This document shows, one piece after another, positions 25,901-39,260 of a DNA stretch of 64,000 nucleotides (position 1 is its first letter; each line of letters starts with the position of its first letter). Under the pieces are notes generated by a model that saw only the letters and a program-made list of their open reading frames with translations, ran no database searches and was not told the DNA's origin. Position numbers and translations under genes: made by a program. The DNA lies in assembly GCF_000165425.1 (NCBI RefSeq), contig NW_001799644.1:5215-69214 (forward strand). Reading direction: 5' to 3'. The stretch is from Paramecium tetraurelia (Eukaryota; Ciliophora; Oligohymenophorea; Peniculida; Parameciidae).

Positions 25901-28900
25901 TCAACCATCTTATCTCCGAATTTCAATTTATAAGCTGAGCCTTACTTGATTATTTTTTGTTGTAAAATCGATTCAAAAATAGCATCTATGCTCTCTCCAA
26001 CATTTTCTAATAGTACACTTTAACCAAATTGCAATGCACTTTCCAAAGTCTTAGACAATACATTCTAAGATTAAGTCGGTCTCACGATCACCAAAGATTA
26101 GTTCTCTCCATGTTTCATCTCCATATGCTTAACCCATGTATTGGCTTATGTTTAAGGATCAATCATCAAAGGCCATCTTGTAGAATTTTTTAAGATAATT
26201 GCATTGTCAATTGAAAATGAATCATTTGGTAACTTCTGCACATTTGTCCATTATCCCATTGTGATTGGATCACATAAAATCTTTTGTAATGAATAATCTG
26301 GATCATATTCCAAATTCAACTTAACTAATAAACCTTGCCATGCCTTTATTGTATCATCTCTATAAGCAATAGGAAATGCTCCCAAATAAGCCACAATTCC
26401 TGATGACAAGATACAATCACCAACAATTGTTTTAGAATCAACTCTAAAATCAGCAGCCTTCTTCTTCCAACTCTCCTTTTCTCCTCCTAATTCTGTTATC
26501 AATTTTTCTGCCCTACTCAATTAGATTTTACACTTATTAACCTTGGCCTCCAAGTCTTCCTTTTCTTACTTGGCCTTATTATACTCTGCCTCTAATTTGG
26601 CTAGCATGTCAAGCACTTCTTACAATGCTTCTTACTTAACTCTTAGTGTTTCTTCGGCTTCCTTTAATTTTGATTCTGCTTCAAGTAATTATTATCTCTT
26701 GGGATCCACAACCAACAAAGCATCATAAGTTTCTACGACTGCTCTGACCCATAAACTGAGATTACCTGCTGCAACAGATGCATTAAACACCTTATCCTTC
26801 TAAAACAATGGGTTTTACGAGAATGCTCTTAATTTATTGATCTTTACTTAAGGAATTTATCTGATTGAGTCATCTCTGAAATCCTTAATTCTCTTAATCA
26901 ACTTATCATTCAAAAGATTCTTTTTAGAATACTCCCAAAAATCTTACACTTTTTCCATAGAACCAGGTTCTTTTGGTTTCCATGGCACATCTTGATCTTC
27001 CTAAAAGATGTAACATAATCCTTCCATGACAATGGCTGCAGAAGGGGGAGGCTTAGGAAATGATTTCAATTAAACCATATCATTTTTATCAATCTTTTCC
27101 AATGCTTCAGCAGCTTAAGCCAGAATAGGTAACACTTTATCGAGATCATTTTAACAATCATTTCTTAAAGCATTTGCCCCATCTCTTTGCACATTACAAT
27201 CTTTCTCTTCTTATTGACAAACCTATTTTCTTGCATCGGCTTCTTTCTATTTCTTTTACAGATTAATTAACATTATACTATTGTCCTTAGTAGCCTATTC
27301 CAATTTTGGTTATAAATCTTCTAACTCCTTCTACATTTTGCTTACTTCACTCTCGGTAATGATAATCTTATCAACACCTGCCTCATAACGAGATATTTAT
27401 TTAATCATATTTTGATCTCTATCTGATTTCAGTCTCTTAAATGTGTTGAGCAATTCCAAATAAGAAGTTGGAGTAACATAATAATATCTTCTTAATTCAT
27501 TATAATATCTTTTGGTTAGATCAGACACTCTCATCTACATATCGACTGCAATATCCACTAAACCTTATCTCAATTTAGTATCAGTAATGTTCATATCCCT
27601 TGTAAATACTGCATCAGCAGTTGATCTAAGAGCCTCTTCTGGCCATGGCAAAAACCAATCAATAGTTGTACAATTAACCAAAGCTGGAAAAGTACGCAGT
27701 CTTCTTCTGAATGCCTCTCCAACAGGTGACATGCAAATCACAAGATGCAAATTCTTCTTACATTACCTAACGAAGTAACTATACTTTTCATTCGGTGTAC
27801 CAGAAGTATAACTGCTCATTTCTTCAATGATTTTACTCTTCTCTTCAGGAGGGAATAGATTAGGCACCTCACCATTATTCAAGATATTACAAATATCCTC
27901 AACCATTGATTCCTTGATGATCTAAGTGTCTGAATACATAAACACAAATTCTTTTTGATCAATTCCTCCCATCTTCATAACCTTTTGCAATTCTTCTATC
28001 CAATTTCTTGAGTCAACTTGCAAGGTTTCATTTTGGAATGCTATGAATGATGCCAATTAAGCCAAACTCTTTCTTCCAGATCCTCCCACTCCAACCAATA
28101 ATGCATGACCAAATGTGGTATTAACAACACGCACTATTTTAAGCACATGTTGAATAGCATTCATAAATAACACTAATTCCATTCTATTGCTTGTGTATTG
28201 AGAATTGTATTCATTTAATTATTCTTAACATACTTTCTTAAGTGTCTCTCGATCTGTTAATTCACAATAGATATCAGTCATAGGTCTCTTTGTTCTATCA
28301 TCATCAGGATAGAGAGTGGGAACAAATGAAGCCCATAAGAGTGGTTCTATTTACACTAGTTGTTTCCAATCTCGCTTGAAGTGTTTCAGAATGGTTTCCT
28401 TTAGAATCTTATCAAAAGTTCCTTAATCATCTTCATTAATCAATCTATCTTAAAACACACGTTGACATTCATGTGCCCATAATTTAATGAAATCGTTTTC
28501 GTCTCTGAATGATTTGATTATTCCTTTAGAAATTCCTTGGAAAACTTTACTGATATCTCTAAGATTGTAAATGTAATGAGATTTAGCTGGAGTAGGCAAA
28601 AGCTCTTTACAAGTTTAGATTAATTAATAAATGTCAAGTGTAGCATTAACTGTTTGATCTCTAAGATTTGTAATAGATTTCATAAACGGATTTGTTTGTC
28701 TAGCATAATACCATTCCAAAACATTCTAGAATATCCTTTGCAATGAATCTCCTTCGAATGGTTCTACATATAAGAGGACATAGTGTCTTAAATATCTCAT
28801 GCTGACTACATTTCTACCTCCAGTAGGAGGCAACATACTTGCAATAAATGTAATTCCTTAAAGATATTTAGGCTCCTTTGTTTCTAAATCATACCATCCT

Positions 28901-31900
28901 CCAGTATCCATCCATTGTCTTAACAATTCTATTGGAGGTTATGCGCCATATTTTTCTTTAGCTGGCATATTCAAATCATCAATAAAAATCACAATATACT
29001 TCTTACCCTCTTCAGGTCCAAAGTATCCCTTTCTTCTTCTCGAATTAACTTTAGCCTCTATAGTTTTTTGAACTTAATTCACTAAAGTTTAACCTGAAAA
29101 TGCAGTTATCAAATTTGTATATTCTGTATTAAAATAATTTTTATTGATTTCACTCACAATGTTTGATGTTTTACCAGTACCAGTAGGTCCAGATACAAGA
29201 AGATGTATTTTATTTTTCACACATAAATGAAGGAAGTAATTATTTCTAATTGAATCACTTGTTGGAATTAGTAAATCATGATATTCGCATCCTTTTGGTA
29301 TTATAAATGGTGGCTAGGTTTGAGTCCAACTTATGAAATTATTTTTATTTCTATCATAAACCATATCAAATAGATTAGCTTTATCTGGTAATTTGGCATT
29401 TATTGAGATTGGTTAGAATTTATACTACAATTGTAATTTATAGGAATCTTGAACATCTTCAGATGATATCAATTTAATTAAAAACTAATTGAATTGTTTT
29501 CTACAGACTTCGTCAATTGCTGCTCCAAAACTCCAAACACATGAGAATAATATCGCTTTTGAGATGATATCTTTAATTTCATTATGATTAATTTATTTTT
29601 GCGATGCCTTGTCATCCATATCTGTCCATTCCTGCACATATGTTTACAATATGAGTAACATATTTTTGACTAAAGTCATTTTCACTTCTATATATTGGGA
29701 ATTTACCATTCCTTCTCAGCCATTCCTAGCAACAATCAATCAAAACTCTCAACAAATCATCTAAATAATGATGTTCTATAAATTTCTCTGGAATTGTTTG
29801 TATATATGATTTCACTAAAGCATACCATCCAATTTATTATGTCTCCAAAAACACCATACCACATCTACTAACAGTGGCAGGAGATGCAACGGCTAGATCT
29901 TCTACTTCAAACATCATGGTCATCCAATTTGTCATCTTAATGATTTCACCTGATGTCAAACATAATTTCTTGTTATCATCCAATACAGTATTCATATTTT
30001 CAATCCAAACTGCATCAACAGGTCCATCAAATACAACCCACTTTCTTTCTTCAATTTCTGCATCTTATGCACACTATCTCATAATAATAGCTATGACTCC
30101 ATCAGTCCATGATTTTGTATCCGGATCCAATTTACCATATAATTAATCTGAAGTAATTGATTTTGGATTAAGTTTAAGCACAGCAACATTCACAAATGAT
30201 TGTATCTTATTTAATGATGACATTGCTTTGCCCAAGCATTCCAAAACCTTAGATTTTCCTGCAAACGCCTATCCTACAATCATTAAACCATGACGCACAT
30301 TGATGGTGTCAAATAATTGGATGCACTTTTCAATAAAACCTTTTTCTGCTTGAATATTTATATCCTAAGCTACATTTTTGAGTGCTGTTTCCAATGCTCC
30401 ATAATCTTATTCTGGTAACTTAATACCTGGAAATAGATCAGATGTAATGGAATTGAATAGAGGTACATCATTGATTGTGAATTTTGGAATATTGACATCC
30501 ATCAGTGCTCTTAAACAGATGATATCTTCAATATCATTCATGACTCTTTTTAAATTACCTGCAGCTGTCAAAATAGCCTTCAAAGCTCTCATACCAAAAT
30601 CATAATGGTCTTGTGATGAAAGCTATTCGGATGATAACCTGAGTGATGCTACAATTTTACGAGCTAAATTATTTGCATCTTAAAATCCTACAGAAGCTAA
30701 ATATATTTCAGAAATCAATGCATAATCTGGAACCATCATAGCACATGGTCTAAATAAGGCTTTTAAGTTGTCAGGTAAATCAGATCTTCCAGCATATCCT
30801 GGATTCATTGTGATATTGATAGCACAGGAAGGTACAAGCTTTATTGGAGTTCCTTCAAATTCAAATTCTGGTCTCTTTTGTTTGATAGCATCCTAGATAG
30901 TAAGTACTTACTAAGCTATAACTGATAACACCTCTAAGTCAATACGATTGAATTCATCAAAACAACACCATGCTCCTGAACTTGCCAACCCTTTAAAGAA
31001 TTTACTCATAGCCAAATAGTTCAAACCATCAGAACAATTAAACACAACACATTAGACTGCCAATGCCTTAGCTAAATCTTTGACTGTTTCTGTTTTTCCT
31101 GTTCCTGCAGGACCTTCAGGTGCACCTCCATATTATAAATGGAATGCTCCCATCAAAGTACGATAACATCTATCAGTCAAAGGGGTAATAACCAATCTCA
31201 TGCTATTACCCAAATATTCATATCCATATAGTAAATCAGCGTTTATCATTTTTACGTTGCATTTCATTACTTATTCAGTCCAATAATATCTTAATTATGC
31301 CATCCATTAGAAATTATTAATATCATTGCAACCAATCTTCACCAACTATCTGATAACATCTCTAGCATGGACATCCAACACTACCAAAGCTCCCAATGTT
31401 AATCTCTCTAAAGGAGACAAATCCTATCTAACTAGGTCTACTATATCTCTTAGTTCATTTATTAATTATTATAAGAATCCTGCCAATCCTCCATGAGAAT
31501 TATCCTTATCATTAATTGATGTTTCACTACCCCTAGTCCATCTGACCATGTTAACAGCTAATACAATTTAAGCTGGCCATTTTCTAACCCAAGCCACTCT
31601 TTTAGTATCTACATCCAAATGAGATGCCTTCATAATCTTTTTAAGAGTATCAATCATAACTGCTTCAATTTCACATAACCATTTTTCAACATTTCCTTTT
31701 TTATCTCCCTCATTCACATTTATGGCTTTTGAAAAAGGAACTTTTTCTTTTTCAGCTGAAATCATTGCTACTACTTCTTATCCATTAACAAATTCCAATA
31801 AATTGATGGCTTCAAAACATTTATTAATATGCTTTTATACAGTTTCAGGATCTTTGGTTTATGCCAAAATTTCTAACAATTCTTCATCTGACAAAAAGTA

Positions 31901-34900
31901 AAATCTTGGAAAAGAATTACGTTTAGTTTCTAAATACTCACTTAAAGATTTCTAAATCTAATCCAAAGCTTTATTATCTTAATCAAATTCATTTTTCATC
32001 TTATCACTATCCACTCCATCCCATAAATTAGGTTCCTTGCTAAATTGTTCCATTACAGTTCTCCAATGTGAATCCACCTTCTAAAACTTTAGTGTTTCCT
32101 AAGGCATCTTCTTCTTGATATCATCAGATGTAAAGATTGGTTCTAAATACATCCATCCTCTTTAACATTTTAGTCCATCCATCCAATGTATCTTAAATCA
32201 ATACTATTTTATATTCTAAAGCTTAAGCCTTATGTAAAACTGCCTTTATTTATGGTTATGCCTTTAACATCAATAAGATATTAAATTAATCATCAAAGCA
32301 TTGGACCACTTCTTCAAGAGACTTTAACACAAAAGTTCCAGTCTTCTTATATGGGATCATCTCGACCTTTTAATCTTTCAACTTTTCTTAAATTAAATTA
32401 AGATTCTTTTCAATTTACCATTGCTTTTCAGCCCTTCTTGATACCTCCTCAATGTCACTTCTATGATTCATCAAACCATGTGAGACAAGTGTATCTAATG
32501 ATAAGTCATCATTTGTTTCTTAATCAACTATTCCAACAATCTTCCAAATATCCTTCCACATATTCAATTTAATTTTCATGGCTTCTGTAGTAAGTAATTC
32601 AATTAACCATAACTTTTCTTTAAACTCATCAATCTGGCTTTTAAGTTTCCTAGCCACTTCTACAGCTGTATCATCTACACTGTATCTGAGAATGCCTTAA
32701 TGAGAATGTTAACATTTCTTTAATTAGTTCTAACTTTAGAATCTATTTCAGTAAAGTTTAGTTTTAAAAATGATCCAGTACACCAATCTCCCTTTTCCAT
32801 TTCAAATTCAATGAAATAAGTCCATAAATTATAGTAAATAGCAAAGTTCTTAATTAATTACTCCAACTCATCATAGACAGATTCTGGTGATTTAAATAAT
32901 CTTTCTCTTTCATTAAAGGATTCTACCTTTTCCTTAGCCTTCTATAACCTTTCATTTAATGACATCACTTCAGTGGCATTTTCTTTTGCTTTTGTGTAAT
33001 CATCAAATTTCTATACTGTGAGATATAACTCAGCTAATTCTCTTAATTCCCCTTAGAACTTATCCTTTTCATTATCCAAATTTTCTATGAACTTTTACTC
33101 CTAAAGATTAGCTTTTCTTTATCCTTCAATGACATGATTCTTAATTTCGGGTGGGAAACTATACAAATTCCAAAATTCATATAAATTTTTGTCCTCAAAA
33201 GTATGGCTCATTTCCTCAAATATTGTCAAATAATCATATAAGCAATCAACTTCTTGTTTCTTTTTGGCCAAATTAACTTCATGTTCAGCAATGTAGGTCT
33301 TTAATTCAACTAGTTCAGCCTCATTCTTTGGTTGCTTTGTAATTCTTTCACTCATATCGTTATACTCAACACTAAGACGACTAATGTTGTCTGTCACTAT
33401 TTCTGAGCATTGTTTCAAAATAGAAGACACAAATTCATTTGCCTTTTAAATTAGATTTTCCTTGGCAATTCTAGTTTTTATCTAAAAGAATTATTCATTT
33501 TTCTCATCCAAACATAACCTTTGTATCTATAATTTAGCGTTGATAAAATCATTCAATTTCTTTTAGATCTCATCCTTATCCAAAGATGTTATGATTGGTT
33601 TCTTAGAAATATCTCCAAATAGACTCTTTAATATGCTTGAGACTGGCTTTTCTAAAAGAAAGCTGTATTCTCTAAAACGTTAAAGCATTTCATTGGGTTT
33701 CTGAAAACCTATTTCGATGTACTCCAAAATTTTGTCTCTTGCCCATTTAACCCAAATTTAATCCTAATCATTTTCAATTTCATAGGCTCTTAATCTCCCT
33801 TTAACTTCCTTTTTTTAATCAATATCAACCAGAGGAACTAGATCCTTTTCTAGACGATTAAATGAATTGACTGATTCTAATAATAGATCTAATGGTTTCA
33901 AGAGAGCAGCTTAGATAGATTATAAGCTTGGAGAAAATATATAGCATTTGTAGGATCTTCCTCAAATAATGGAGTATCATCTTACTTGACCTTCTTTTCA
34001 TTTTTCTTACTCCTTTTGAAACTAAGATTGACTTCAAGATTAAGAATCATAAGTGGGTAATCATTAATCCTCCAATATTCTCCTTATTTTGGGGTAGTAA
34101 ATTTCTTAATAAAATCAACCCAAGCTATACAATTCCATTTAACTACATTCTCTCTTATATAATTAGTAAACATGTAATCAATTCTTATAAGTAACTTTTA
34201 TAAGTCACTATCTAGATAATCTTCAGTTTCAGTCTAATAGAATCTATACTTTTCTCTTAATTTATCTTGTATGTCACCAACAATGGTACTTCTCCATTGC
34301 ACCTATAGAGTTTATCTTCCTTGCACTTAATGTTGTTTTTGTTGACTTTCAAAATTGGATAGAGTCATTGGAAGTGATTGATGATTCAGTAATACATTTA
34401 GCAAGGGGAAGTTTTGGTATAATTGGGATCTTGCAGTCAAGGCATTAAGTGTATTAACAACAACAGTCAATTTAGAATAATGCAATGATTGAATCGTTTG
34501 TCTTGTAGGAACAAATGCCCAGTTATCTTATTATTTAATAAATGATTTAGCAGATTGACCCTATGATTCATAATTGATGACTTTGGTATCGCTTCCAAAT
34601 TATTTGCACAATCCATAGAATGGTTTTTTGGTTAATTCAAATCTATTTCTGATTCTAAGTTGGATCCATTTAATATCATTTTTATTAATTTCCATATCTT
34701 TAAGGATAGAACATTTCTTCATGAGCATAATGTACTCTTTTTCTACTTGTTTGACTAGATCTTTTTTAAGAATATCCAAATTTTGCAATTATTTTCTCTT
34801 TATTTCTGGGTCAGTAATCATAGTTTTTGATTCATCCTTCAAAGTTTGTATTTATGGAAATCCTGGAGCTGTTTTGCTAGGATCCTCTTTTGTTAGATAA

Positions 34901-35908
34901 GGCAATTCTCTGAAATAAGTGAATTCGTCTATCTTTTTTTGCATTTCAGTAGATAAAATAGATGTCATTGAATCAGGCAAAGAATCGATGTATTTAAGAA
35001 ATCGATATTCGTCATCAGCATTTCTTTATCTTTACTTGCATAATTCAACTCTCTATTCGAATTTTATGGGGTCTTCTGCAAAGAATAATAGGGATAGTCT
35101 TCCAATCCATTTGATTTTGTTACTTCTCAACACCTTCACTTCATAGCGACCATTTTGATAGCCGAGAACTTCAACATCAGTCCAAATGTATTTGTCTGAA
35201 TGATCAAAAAGGGGACATTTGGCATGTGGAGGGTTGGTTTTAAGACATAATTCAATCCATTGCTCAGGAGTTTTGTCTTCGTCCCAACAATCGTAGTCCT
35301 TCAATTTTTTATTGGCCATTCTACCTCCATAGGAGAAGTTTTTATTCTTTGGAATGTCTTCTGGTTATGAGTCATCATCATCTAATTATGGAATTAAGTA
35401 AATTACACATCTGAAATTCGGTGAATTCTTCTCCCAAGGTTCCTTTCACTTCCACATCGAAATTCCTGCCTGAATTTATAAAATTGGGAATGAAATTCGA
35501 TCTTTTGGAATTGAATTAGGAATCCATATCAAATTTCAATGTATTGGATGGAGAATTGAAATTGAGTGAAGTTAAATTCTTGATCTAACCAGTTAGTAAT
35601 GGCACTTAACTTTTCACCTGTCTAGTAGTACGTATGTTTATCTATCATTTAGGATATATATTAGAATTACCTTTTTCTTCAACCCAAATTATGAACTAGT
35701 CAAGGTGCCCTCTATGGGTTGTTAGTTGTCTCTATCGTTCAATAGATTCATCACTAGTTTCCTTGAATATATGTGAGTCACAATACCTTGGATCTTGAGT
35801 TTCAGTTTCTTATTTAATTCTTTCCTCTACTTCCTGATGTTCCTTAAAGGCCGATTGAAAATCAAAGGAAGGAGTATTGATTTTTTATATTGGGCCTAAA
35901 TGCTTCAT
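22968..35908 (-). CDS. DNAH1: Axonemal dynein heavy chain, DNAH1-like (inner arm)
   Basis: A motor subunit of an axonemal inner dynein arm, about 4.2 thousand residues. Order from the N-terminus: tail and linker, then a six-AAA ring with stalk. P-loops are visible in the first four modules: AAA1 [10 protein letters not shown] (about 31087-31122), AAA2 GQAFAGKS (about 30250-30290), AAA3 GPTGTGKTS (about 29166-29200) and AAA4 GVGGSGRKS (about 28066-28100). The AAA1 site is the main ATPase. The C-terminal domain carries the dynein signatures [14 protein letters not shown] and [13 protein letters not shown], ending at TGA 22968-22970. Near residue 210, the segment from DEDKTPEQW to [12 protein letters not shown] resembles DNAH1 and not DNAH3/7/12, which favours DNAH1. 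ATG 35908 opens [18 protein letters not shown]. Introns seen: 35642-35670, probably 35610-35631 (AAG end), 35382-35406 and 23136-23161. Others in the 12 kb body may exist. Tail-subtype assignment is moderate, dynein identity certain. Confidence 0.93.
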
Positions 35909-35998
35909 GATTTAAAAATACCCAAAGTACGCTTGCCCTTCGAATGCATTTCTTGTCTTTCTAAAATAAAATAATATATTACAGATACACAAATTTAA
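35909..35998. promoter_or_regulatory. Shared divergent promoter region
   Basis: Only 90 bases separate the start codons of the dynein heavy chain (minus) and the LRR/IQ protein (plus). Both promoters and 5' leaders must lie here or overlap the coding ends. No known ciliate core-promoter motif could be identified by eye. Confidence 0.55.
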
Positions 35999-38900
35999 AT
36001 GAGTTTTTCAGATGATTCAGAAGATGAGGAGGAAATCAAAAAGCGACTTTATGCAGATCTAGATTAAGTGTCAGTCAATGATAATTAGACTGAAAGGAGT
36101 TTCATATTTGAATAGCACAATTATGAAACCCATGATTATAAGCAATCTAAAATATGGTTAGAGTTCATGAATCAAAATAAACAGAGAGAGGAAATGTTGG
36201 ACAAGATTGAGAACGATATTTAGTTGATGAAGTAAATTAATCAAGGCAATTAATGTATTGAAATTGAAGATTATAATGGGGATCGTCTCAAAGTGGAACT
36301 AAATGATCAACTGCCAAATGAGATTATTACTTAAATCAAAGAACAACCCTAACAAAAAATCATTTTACACGAGGAAATCTTGCTTCAACAATAACCCACA
36401 CCAATCTTAGATTTACAAAAATCTAGCACTTCATTAACAGTTAATTAAAACTAAGTCCGAGCCCCATCTGCTAAACAGACAAAACCCAATAAATAAAATC
36501 TATAAGATCAAAAGCTAGAATTAATGTATCAATAAAGAGAGATGATGCAAATGGAAATTGAGGACAATTATTCTAGAGAATATTAAGACTAATGGATGAG
36601 ATAGCTATTTAAAAATAGACTCTACACTCTACCTGAAGAGTTCCCTGCCTTGAAACCAATAGCATTCCAAATAAAAATACCAGATTTCAGTATACCGGTC
36701 TTCAAAACTCCCTCAATCTAGATACCTTAAATATTGGATTTGGTGGAAGACAATCTCGCTCCAAGTAACACCAAAGAGTTGGTTTTCACGAGATTACAGA
36801 ATATTAAGTTTTAAAAATTTAAATATGTTGAAACCCAACAAGAAGCAAAGCCAAACAAAGAACTCTAATAATTGTAATAGATTGATTCTGAACTCAAATA
36901 TAATATTGTCTATTAGGATTATTTAAAGAACCAATAGTAATTGGTGTTGAGTGATACAGTTGAAGACATTTATTGGAAAAAGGTGAATAATCTGCATTAG
37001 GATTTAATGAATACGTAATGCATTGTTTTTATTTTAGGATTAATAAGTTGATACAAAAATTTCCCAAGTACAATTCTTATCGATCTCCTTTTACTGAGTA
37101 CGAATAGCCTAAAACGAATTTAGATAACATCAGCATTGCAGAAGATAATTCTAACTTGAACCTATTTCAATAATATATTCAAAACAATCAGGTTTCTAAA
37201 TATACCAGGAAATTGGAAATAAAACTTGAAAACCTAACCACACTTGATGGGATTTAGGAAATGAAGGATATAAGAAAGGTGATCCTATCTTGCAATCAAC
37301 TCAATGACCTTTCTCCTCTTTCAGCATTAAATAATATAATTGAAGTGGATCTTTAATAAAACAACATTCAGTCATATAATTAATTAGGTAAATTGAGTAA
37401 TCTAAGAATTCTACGTCTCGAAATGAATCACATCTAAGAAATGAGTAAACTTCCAAACTGCCTATTTCTGGAAGTGTATTCTTTAAAGGGCAATAAAATT
37501 CACTCAATGACTAATTTGGAAAATTTAGAGTTCTTGAAGCAATTATACCTTTATAAAAATTAATTAAAGAGTGTAGGGAATATATCAAAATGTTTAATTT
37601 TGGAGATTCTTGATTTGAGTTCAAATCAAATTGAAATTGGATTGAATGAGAACCCTTTTAAAAACAACCAATGCCTACGTAAATTGATTCTGACTAAGAA
37701 CAAAATATAGCATTTACCTGAAATGAGACTGCTTTTATTGAATGAGTTGTATCTGAACAAGAACAAACTTGAATCCCTTGATGGAATAATTTACTTACCC
37801 TCATTGCAGGTATTCTTTTATTTTATAAGATTTTATAAGTTTAAGATAACCAATTACAGACTTGTTATGATACTGAATATTCGATCTCTTACATTCCCAA
37901 TATTTAGTAGATAGATTTATCAGGCAACAGAATTTAATCCTTTGGAACCATAATCAATTTCATTCAAAGATGCAATGAATTAAAACAAATCAACTACCTC
38001 GAGAACCCGTTTTTGCTTGGTTTGTCTGAAGTATGAATTAACCATTATACTAGGAAGTACTTCAATTGTATCGATACATGTTGATTATTAACTGTTCATA
38101 GTTGATTGAAGTCAACCAAGCACTATTAAATAAGAAGGATCAAGAATTCTTGAAAGACAAATTTTACGGTTTTTTAGAACCTCCTTAACGAAGATCGTAA
38201 TAGTTAGATTTGGAGAGAAGTTTCAATAAGTTAGTCAACCAATTGAATAACAACACTCAAATAATGCATAAGATTAATGGATTGGAGCAAAGGAAAATCA
38301 CGAAGATTCATCCCTTTACATACACAGAGAGATTCAAGATCATTCAAATTTTAAATGATTTAACGTTTATCAAGAACAACTTCTAGATCAATGTTGATGT
38401 AGACAAAGAGATTTCTGATTTCAATTTAAAATATTAGAAGTCCCTCTTTAAAGTTTAGTCATTGTTAATTAAATGGATTTACAGGTTCAAAAGAAGATAA
38501 AAGTATTATAAGTCAAAAGTAAATTAATTGATAATTGTTCAATCCTTAATAAGGGGGTATATAGCAAGAAATCAACCTAATGTAAAGTAATTTAGGCAGA
38601 AGAATAATAAGAAGAAATTGCATATATATGCTATTAGAATTTAAAAGGCTTGGAGAAGATACATCATCAGGAAAAGAAAAAGCGATAGGATGAAGAATAT
38701 AAAGTTTGAAGACAGTGAATTGGATGAGTTAGGCGAGATTGATGTGGACTTTTTACAATAAGATATTGATCTTAATTTTGACTTGAGAATTCCCTAAGGA
38801 ATAGATTTGTAGCAGGTTTTCAAATAAAGTCAAAATTAACATCAAATACTATAACAATAAATCACTTAATAAGCACAATAAAAGGTTTAGTAACAATAAG

Positions 38901-39236
38901 TGCCTTTTAAATAATCAGCTTCTAGCACCAAGAAACCACAAAACAATGTCGATGCCTAGATGAGAACTTCTCATCTATCAGGGACTCAATCGTAGTCTCA
39001 AATGGGGCAAAGCAAATACAGTGAAAAAACTACAAAGACAGATTCTCTACCAACAATTGGAGAACGTACTAAAGTAAGATTCTGTTTAGATTTAGAAAAT
39101 AATGCAAAATTGGAACTTTAAGGATCCTGCTGTGGCCTACACAATTGCTTGCAAGTTGGAGAAGGAACAGAAGAGAAAGAGCAAGACTAAGGAACTAAAT
39201 CATTAGGAGAGATTAGAGAGATTTAAGAAACATTGA
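35999..39236 (+). CDS. Leucine-rich repeat and IQ motif protein (LRRIQ-like)
   Basis: A 1,049-residue protein in five exons; introns are 37015-37037, 37810-37829 (AAG end), 38031-38053 and 39074-39095. The N-terminal third is acidic and coiled (MSFSDDSEDEEEIKKRL). A central leucine-rich repeat array (about 37190-38025) has repeats such as VILSCNQLNDLSPL, LYLYKNQLKSVGN and IDLSGNRIQSFGT. Downstream, about 38480-38690, lie IQ-type calmodulin-binding motifs (IVQSLIRGYIARNQP; IRIQKAWRRYIIRKRK). A Gln-rich linker and a basic C-terminus follow. The order of coil, LRR and IQ recalls LRRIQ1-type proteins, many of which are ciliary or basal-body associated. A role in calcium/calmodulin control of cilia is inference, helped by the divergent dynein neighbour. 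The stop TGA is 39234-39236. Confidence 0.85.
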
Positions 39237-39260
39237 AATAATTTTTATTTTGCTTATTAA

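Noticed and set aside
23825-35146. Many plus-strand ORFs of 60-90 codons within this interval.
   Set aside because: All lie opposite the dynein heavy chain and have no family character; they are shadows.
35390-35560. A second frame of the dynein N-terminus reading naturally on both sides of a TGA ([17 protein letters not shown]), suggesting readthrough at a tryptophan site.
   Set aside because: A 25-nt GT...TAG intron at 35382-35406 joins the other frame (containing [15 protein letters not shown]) directly to the certain downstream exon. That frame also continues the upstream exon, so the TGA frame is a coincidence.
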